NCBI GenBank assembly: GCA_036444495.1
Contig: JAZGBC010000090.1
Coordinates: 1-9,070, forward strand
Direction: 5' to 3'
Source of the DNA: JAZGBC01 sp036444495
GTDB lineage: Bacteria > Pseudomonadota > Alphaproteobacteria > Kiloniellales > J153
DNA: 9,070 nt
In this document: one piece after another, positions 5,723 through 9,070 of the stretch
Numbering within the stretch: position 1 is the first letter of the stretch
How the letters are laid out: every line of letters begins with the position of its first letter
Made by a program: the position numbers and the translations under genes
Notes under the pieces: generated by a model
The model's database searches: none
What the model saw: only the letters and a program-made list of their open reading frames with translations
What the model was told of the DNA's origin: nothing

Positions 5723-6964
5723 TTGACGGGCCTGAACGATCCCGTGGCTGCCGCCTCCTGGCTGCGCTCGCCGCAGGCCATCCGCGGCCGTGCGGGCGTG
5801 ATCCTGGACGCCGGCCGGGCCGGAGACTTGGCGCACTTCGCGATCCGCGAGGAACGGCTCGAAGACGCGGCGGAGTTGGTCGTCGAGACCATCCGGGACA
5901 ACTACCCCGGCCTCGAGATTCCCTATCACAGCCGCTGGCGCCACTTCACCGCGGGCGGGATCGACCGCTGGGCCGCCCTGGCCGCCGGGCTGCGCGGCGA
6001 ATCGCGCGAGGAGATCGCCCGCATCCGCTTCGACCTCACGGTGACCTCCGTGCTGCTCGACGCCGGCGCCGGATCGGACTGGCGCTACCGGGCGCCCGGT
6101 GGGGACGGGGTTTTCGTCCGCTCCGAGGGCCTGGCCGTGGCCAGCCTGCATCTTTTTGCGAGCGGCGCCTTCTCTACGCGGCCCGGCAGTCCGCTTGAGG
6201 CCGATGCGGCGGGCCTGGGCGCCATGACGGCCGAACGCCTGGCCGAGGCCTTTCAGGCCGGGCCGGACAATCCGCTCGTTGGGCTGGAAGGACGGGCGGC
6301 TCTGCTGCAACGCCTGAGCGGCGCACTGCGCGCCAGCCCGGAAATTTTCGGCTCCGAGAGCCCCCGGGTCGGCAAGCTGTTCGATCATCTGAAAGCGTCG
6401 GCCCGGGACAATCGAGTGCCGGCTGCGGCGATCCTGGAGGCGGTGCTCGTCTGTTTCGGCGCCATCTGGCCGGGGCGCATCGAGCTGGGCGGGGTCAACC
6501 TGGGCGACACCTGGCGTCATCCGGCGGCGGCGAGCGATGACCTGACCGATGGCTTGGTGCCCTTTCATAAACTTTCCCAGTGGCTCGCCTATTCCCTGGT
6601 CGAGCCGCTGGAGGAGGCGGGCCTGGACGTCACCGGGCTCGACGAGCTGACCGGCCTGCCGGAATACCGCAACGGCGGCCTGCTGGTGGATTGCGGGGTG
6701 CTGGAGCCCAAGCATTCGGCGGTGCTGGGCGAGGCCCACGGGGTGGAGTCCGAGATCGTGGTGGAGTGGCGCGCGCTCACGGTGGCGCTGCTCGACGAAT
6801 TGGCGCGGCGGGTGCGCGCGCGCCTGGAGAAAAGCGCGGCGGAGCTTCCCCTGGCCAAGATTCTGGAAGGCGGCACCTGGAGCGCGGGCCGGCGCATCGC
6901 CCGCGAGCGCCGGGCCGACGGCTCGCCGCCGATAAAGGTCGTCAGCGACGGCACGGTCTTTTAG
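5723..6964 (+). CDS. urc4: Urc4/Urg3 family protein (DUF1688)
   Basis: A protein of about 413 residues recognised as DUF1688, the Urc4/Urg3 family needed for uracil catabolism in Lachancea kluyveri; its reaction is not established. Conserved-looking stretches are YHSRWRHF (68-75), DAGAGSDWRYR (113-123), SEGLAVASLHLF (134-145), PFHKLSQWLAYSLVEPLEEAG (280-300, quoted in part: FHKLSQWL) and GGLLVDCGVLEP (318-329). No signal peptide or membrane segment is seen, so it is cytoplasmic. The start is uncertain: TTG 5723, one base after the urc1 stop, gives an N-terminus with a short lead before WLRSPQAIRGRAG; the in-frame ATG 5678 would overlap urc1 by 44 bases and add a low-complexity Arg/Pro/Gly segment, and neither has a strong ribosome site. 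Either way translation is probably coupled to urc1. Its substrate is inferred to be the ring-opened ribosyl-urea-type product. Confidence 0.9.
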   Translation: MTGLNDPVAAASWLRSPQAIRGRAGVILDAGRAGDLAHFAIREERLEDAAELVVETIRDNYPGLEIPYHSRWRHFTAGGIDRWAALAAGLRGESREEIARIRFDLTVTSVLLDAGAGSDWRYRAPGGDGVFVRSEGLAVASLHLFASGAFSTRPGSPLEADAAGLGAMTAERLAEAFQAGPDNPLVGLEGRAALLQRLSGALRASPEIFGSESPRVGKLFDHLKASARDNRVPAAAILEAVLVCFGAIWPGRIELGGVNLGDTWRHPAAASDDLTDGLVPFHKLSQWLAYSLVEPLEEAGLDVTGLDELTGLPEYRNGGLLVDCGVLEPKHSAVLGEAHGVESEIVVEWRALTVALLDELARRVRARLEKSAAELPLAKILEGGTWSAGRRIARERRADGSPPIKVVSDGTVF

Positions 6965-6988
6965 AATTGCCGGAAACAAAAAAATGGT

Positions 6989-6994
6989 GAGGGA
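6989..6994 (+). promoter_or_regulatory. Ribosome binding site for the exported protein gene
   Basis: GAGGGA is three bases from ATG 6998 and six from the adjacent in-frame ATG 7001. Spacing favours the second ATG; the choice changes the protein by one methionine. Confidence 0.4.
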
Positions 6995-6997
6995 AAG

Positions 6998-7852
6998 ATG
7001 ATGAGAAGTCTTGCGGTTATTTTCGGCCTTGCGCTGATCCTCGGAATGATTTCGTCCGAGAGCCGGGCGGCAACCGTGCAGGGAGAGTCCCAGAAGATAG
7101 GGGCGGGGGATGTGCGCGTTTACGCCGAGCTCGGTGGGGACGGCAAGCCGGGCGCGATCGGCGTCGTCTTCAGCGATGGCGCGTTCGAAGGTTTGCCCGC
7201 CAGCCGCAACAAGACGAGCCGTTGCTTCGATCTCAACGGAAACGGAAGAATCGACGACCAAGGCGAGTGCGAAGGCGACTACGAGTTCCGGATCGTCCTG
7301 CCGGCCGAGTTGACGGCGCGGACCGATATTCCCTTCGGCTGGGTCGGGCTCAACTGGAACCCGGAAGGGCACCCGCCGGAGGCCTGGGTGCCGCCACACT
7401 TCGATATCCATTTCTATATGGTCGATCGGGATAAAATCGACGGCATCCGGGTCGGCGGCTGCGATATTTTCATCGACTGCGATGATTTCAAGCGCGCGGT
7501 CCAGCCGGTACCGCCCCAGTACGTCGCTCCGGACCACGTCAACGTCAATGCCGCGGTCTCGAAAATGGGCAATCACCTGATCGACGTGCGCTCGCCGGAG
7601 TTCGCGAAGCCGCCGGCGCCTTTCACCCACACCTGGATCTATGGGGCTTACGATGGCCGGATCATCTTCTACGAGCCGATGATCACGATGGACTTCCTGC
7701 TCGGGAAACCCGACCTCTGCGTCCCGATCCGGCAGCCCAAGGTCTGGGCGCAGGCTGGCTATTACCCGGCCGAGTACTGCATGCGCTATGACGCGGGCAG
7801 CAAGGCCACCAGCGTATCGCTCGAAGGCTTTGTCCTTCGCGAGGGCGATTAG
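6998..7852 (+). CDS. Exported protein of unknown function (DUF5602/TTHB210-like)
   Basis: A 284-residue protein with a Sec signal peptide: hydrophobic core at about 5-18 and a likely signal peptidase I site after SRA (A24/A25). The mature chain carries six cysteines (76, 91, 155, 161, 241, 261), which could form disulfides in the periplasm, an acidic loop DLNGNGRIDD (78-87) of the calcium-binding DxNxNGxxD type lying between C76 and C91, and a central GHPPEAWVPPHFDIHFYMVD block (124-143) with H125, H134 and H138. The PHFDIHFY block is what I remember from DUF5602/TTHB210-like proteins, whose function is unknown. It lies 33 bases after urc4 and 85 before upp, same strand, but its base composition is lower in G+C than the neighbours (33 of 60 at 7201-7260; 30 of 60 at 7381-7440; 43 of 60 at 8041-8100 in upp). 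It may be a late insertion. No enzymatic role in uracil breakdown is evident. Confidence 0.85.
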   Translation: MMRSLAVIFGLALILGMISSESRAATVQGESQKIGAGDVRVYAELGGDGKPGAIGVVFSDGAFEGLPASRNKTSRCFDLNGNGRIDDQGECEGDYEFRIVLPAELTARTDIPFGWVGLNWNPEGHPPEAWVPPHFDIHFYMVDRDKIDGIRVGGCDIFIDCDDFKRAVQPVPPQYVAPDHVNVNAAVSKMGNHLIDVRSPEFAKPPAPFTHTWIYGAYDGRIIFYEPMITMDFLLGKPDLCVPIRQPKVWAQAGYYPAEYCMRYDAGSKATSVSLEGFVLREGD

Positions 7853-7937
7853 CGACTCCGATCGGCCCGAATGATGGGGCTCTTGGCCTGAAGAGCAACG
7901 ATAGAACCGGGAAAACCGGGGAACAAAGGGAGGCCTT
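7853..7937. other. Spacer with a short hairpin and a direct repeat before upp
   Basis: GCTCTT (7879-7884) and AAGAGC (7891-7896) form a perfect 6-bp inverted repeat with a six-base loop, not followed by a T run. AACCGGG occurs twice, at 7905-7911 and 7914-7920. No convincing -35/-10 pair was found, so a separate upp promoter is possible but not shown. Confidence 0.35.
7928..7933 (+). promoter_or_regulatory. Strong ribosome binding site of upp
   Basis: GGGAGG lies four bases before ATG 7938 and fixes the start; it is the best Shine-Dalgarno match in the second cluster, suggesting good independent translation of upp after the 85-base gap. Confidence 0.6.
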
Positions 7938-8570
7938 ATGACCGAGAACGTGACGGTCGTCGATCATCCCCTGGTGCAGCACAAACTGGCGCTCATGCGG
8001 CGCAAGGAAACCAGCACCGGCGAGTTTCGCCGGCTCCTGCGCGAGATCGCCGTGCTGCTCGCCTACGAGGTGACGCGCGACCTGCCGCTCACCACCGAGG
8101 AGATCGAAACCCCGCTGACCAAGATGGACGCGCCGCGCCTGGAAGGCAAAAAGCTGGCGCTGATCTCAATCCTGCGCGCGGGCAACGGGCTGCTCGAGGG
8201 CATGCTGGATCTCGTCCCCTCGGCGCGGGTCGGCCATGTCGGCCTGTACCGCGATCCGGAGACCCTGGTCGCGGTCGAGTACTATTTCAAGGTGCCCCAA
8301 GACCTGAGCGACCGGCTGGTCATCACGGTCGATCCCATGCTGGCGACCGGCAATTCGGCGACCGCGGCGCTGTCGCGCATCAAGGAGGAGGGCGCGCGCG
8401 ACATCAAGTTCGTCTGCCTGCTCGCCGCGCCCGAGGGCATCAAGGCCCTGCGGGAGGCGCACCCCGACGTGCCCATCTACACCGCCGCGATCGACGATCA
8501 CCTGAACGACCACGGCTACATCGTGCCCGGCCTGGGGGATGCGGGCGACCGGCTCTACGGCACGAAGTAG
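7938..8570 (+). CDS. upp: Uracil phosphoribosyltransferase
   Basis: A 210-residue cytoplasmic enzyme of normal family length that makes UMP and pyrophosphate from uracil and PRPP. The PRPP loop is VDPMLATGNSA (131-141), with Asn139 where many bacteria have Gly; ILRAGNGLLEGM (78-89) and LYRDPETL (103-110) are further family blocks. The uracil-binding C-terminus HGYIVPGLGDAGDRLYGT (192-209) is intact. The gene could serve salvage alone, but in the URC pathway the same reaction (fungal Urc6) is the entry step that turns uracil into the nucleotide to be ring-opened, and its place behind urc1 and urc4 favours that use. The cytosine deaminase gene follows after 17 bases, so uracil released from cytosine can be taken up directly. 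Confidence 0.97.
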   Translation: MTENVTVVDHPLVQHKLALMRRKETSTGEFRRLLREIAVLLAYEVTRDLPLTTEEIETPLTKMDAPRLEGKKLALISILRAGNGLLEGMLDLVPSARVGHVGLYRDPETLVAVEYYFKVPQDLSDRLVITVDPMLATGNSATAALSRIKEEGARDIKFVCLLAAPEGIKALREAHPDVPIYTAAIDDHLNDHGYIVPGLGDAGDRLYGTK

Positions 8571-8587
8571 TTAGGGGGAAGGGAAGC

Positions 8588-9052
8588 ATGCCGATCATCG
8601 AGCCGAGCGCGGACGACCGCAAGTTCATGCGCCTCGCCTACGAGGAAGCCAAGGCGGGCTACGACGAGGGCGGCCTGCCCATCGGTGCGGTCATGGTGGA
8701 GAACGGCGAGGTGATCGCGCGCGGCCACAACCGGCGCATCCAGGAGGGCGATCCCATCGCCCACGGCGAGATGGACTGCCTGCGCCGCGCCGGCCGGCGG
8801 CCCCACTACAGGACCGTCACCCTCTACACTTCCTTGAGCCCCTGCATGATGTGCAGCGGCACCATCGTCCAGTTCGGCATCCCGCGCGTTATCATCGGCG
8901 AGGACCGGAACTTCAAAGGCAACACGGGGTTCCTCTCCGAGCGCGGCGTCGAGGTGGCGCTGCTGCAGGACCCGGACTGCATCGAACTCATGGGCCGCTT
9001 CATCCGGGAAAAGCCGGAGATCTGGAACGAGGATATCGCGGAAGAAGGCTGA
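8588..9052 (+). CDS. Cytosine deaminase, yeast Fcy1 type
   Basis: A 154-residue zinc deaminase of the CDA fold. Zinc and catalytic residues are H59, E61 (HGE), C86 and C89 (SPCMMC). Beyond the generic motif it follows S. cerevisiae cytosine deaminase closely, as I remember that sequence: LAYEEAKAGYDEGGLPIG (16-33), RGHN (45-48, Asn48 matching substrate-binding Asn51), LYTSLSPCMMCSGTI (79-93), FGIPR (96-100), NFK (108-110, Phe109 matching Phe114) and the C-terminal WNEDI (146-150), where Trp146 and Asp149 match Trp152 and Asp155 of the yeast lid. tRNA-adenosine deaminase and guanine deaminase lack this W-x-x-D tail, so cytosine (to uracil and ammonia) is the preferred substrate. It is cytoplasmic and probably co-transcribed with upp; a GGGGGAAGGGA stretch (8574-8584) precedes the start. 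The gene is complete. Confidence 0.9.
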   Translation: MPIIEPSADDRKFMRLAYEEAKAGYDEGGLPIGAVMVENGEVIARGHNRRIQEGDPIAHGEMDCLRRAGRRPHYRTVTLYTSLSPCMMCSGTIVQFGIPRVIIGEDRNFKGNTGFLSERGVEVALLQDPDCIELMGRFIREKPEIWNEDIAEEG

Positions 9053-9070
9053 GACCCTCGTGAAATAGGG

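Noticed and set aside
4255..5901. 548-codon - strand frame opposite urc1
   Set aside because: Antisense shadow; it also runs through the promoter and palindrome region without a domain.
7220..7270. Canonical EF-hand in the exported protein
   Set aside because: The loop has Asp/Asn at positions 1, 3, 5 and 9, but position 12 is Gly with Glu one residue later, so it is only a calcium-type loop, not a standard EF-hand.
5651..7630. 659-codon - strand frame opposite urc4 and the exported protein gene
   Set aside because: It spans the end of urc1, all of urc4 and most of the next gene; its composition is Arg/Gly/Ala-rich with no family signature.
8588..9052. tRNA-specific adenosine deaminase TadA or guanine deaminase
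   Set aside because: The zinc motif is shared, but the C-terminal W-x-x-D-I lid and the RGHN and NFK residues match yeast cytosine deaminase.

Overview
The window is G+C-rich, almost fully coding DNA from a bacterium, most probably an alphaproteobacterium. The signs are the GC-dominated third codon positions and the form of the uracil phosphoribosyltransferase, whose PRPP loop reads ATGNSA. I recall that variant from alphaproteobacteria, so the lineage is an inference. No RNA genes, CRISPR arrays, insertion sequences or phage genes were seen.

Region A (1-3981, + strand) is a tight acyl-CoA catabolic operon: the C-terminal part of a thiolase-superfamily protein, a DUF35 zinc-ribbon/OB-fold partner, an acyl-CoA dehydrogenase and an AMP-forming acyl-CoA synthetase. 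Together they look like activation, alpha,beta-desaturation and C-C cleavage of an unidentified carboxylic acid. The thiolase-like protein has lost the histidines of both visible catalytic motifs. It may therefore be an aldolase or another lyase of the Ltp type, or a non-catalytic partner, rather than a true thiolase.

Region B (3982-4461) separates the operons. It holds a small gene of unknown function on the - strand, a near-perfect 24-bp palindrome at 4315-4338 that is a good operator candidate, and a plausible sigma-70-like promoter reading rightward.

Region C (4462-9052, + strand) is a pyrimidine-base catabolism cluster of the fungal URC type. It encodes a GTP-cyclohydrolase-II-like Urc1, a DUF1688 Urc4/Urg3 protein, uracil phosphoribosyltransferase (upp/Urc6 role) and a cytosine deaminase of the yeast Fcy1 type. 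The implied route is cytosine to uracil, uracil to UMP, then ring opening of the nucleotide by the Urc1 protein and further breakdown with Urc4. A secreted protein of unknown function with lower G+C (7001-7852, DUF5602/TTHB210-like by recollection) sits between urc4 and upp. It is the least explained gene of the window.

The most interesting points are the linkage of a yeast-type cytosine deaminase to the URC genes, the palindrome in front of the cluster, the exported protein embedded in it, and the thiolase-like protein without thiolase catalytic residues.
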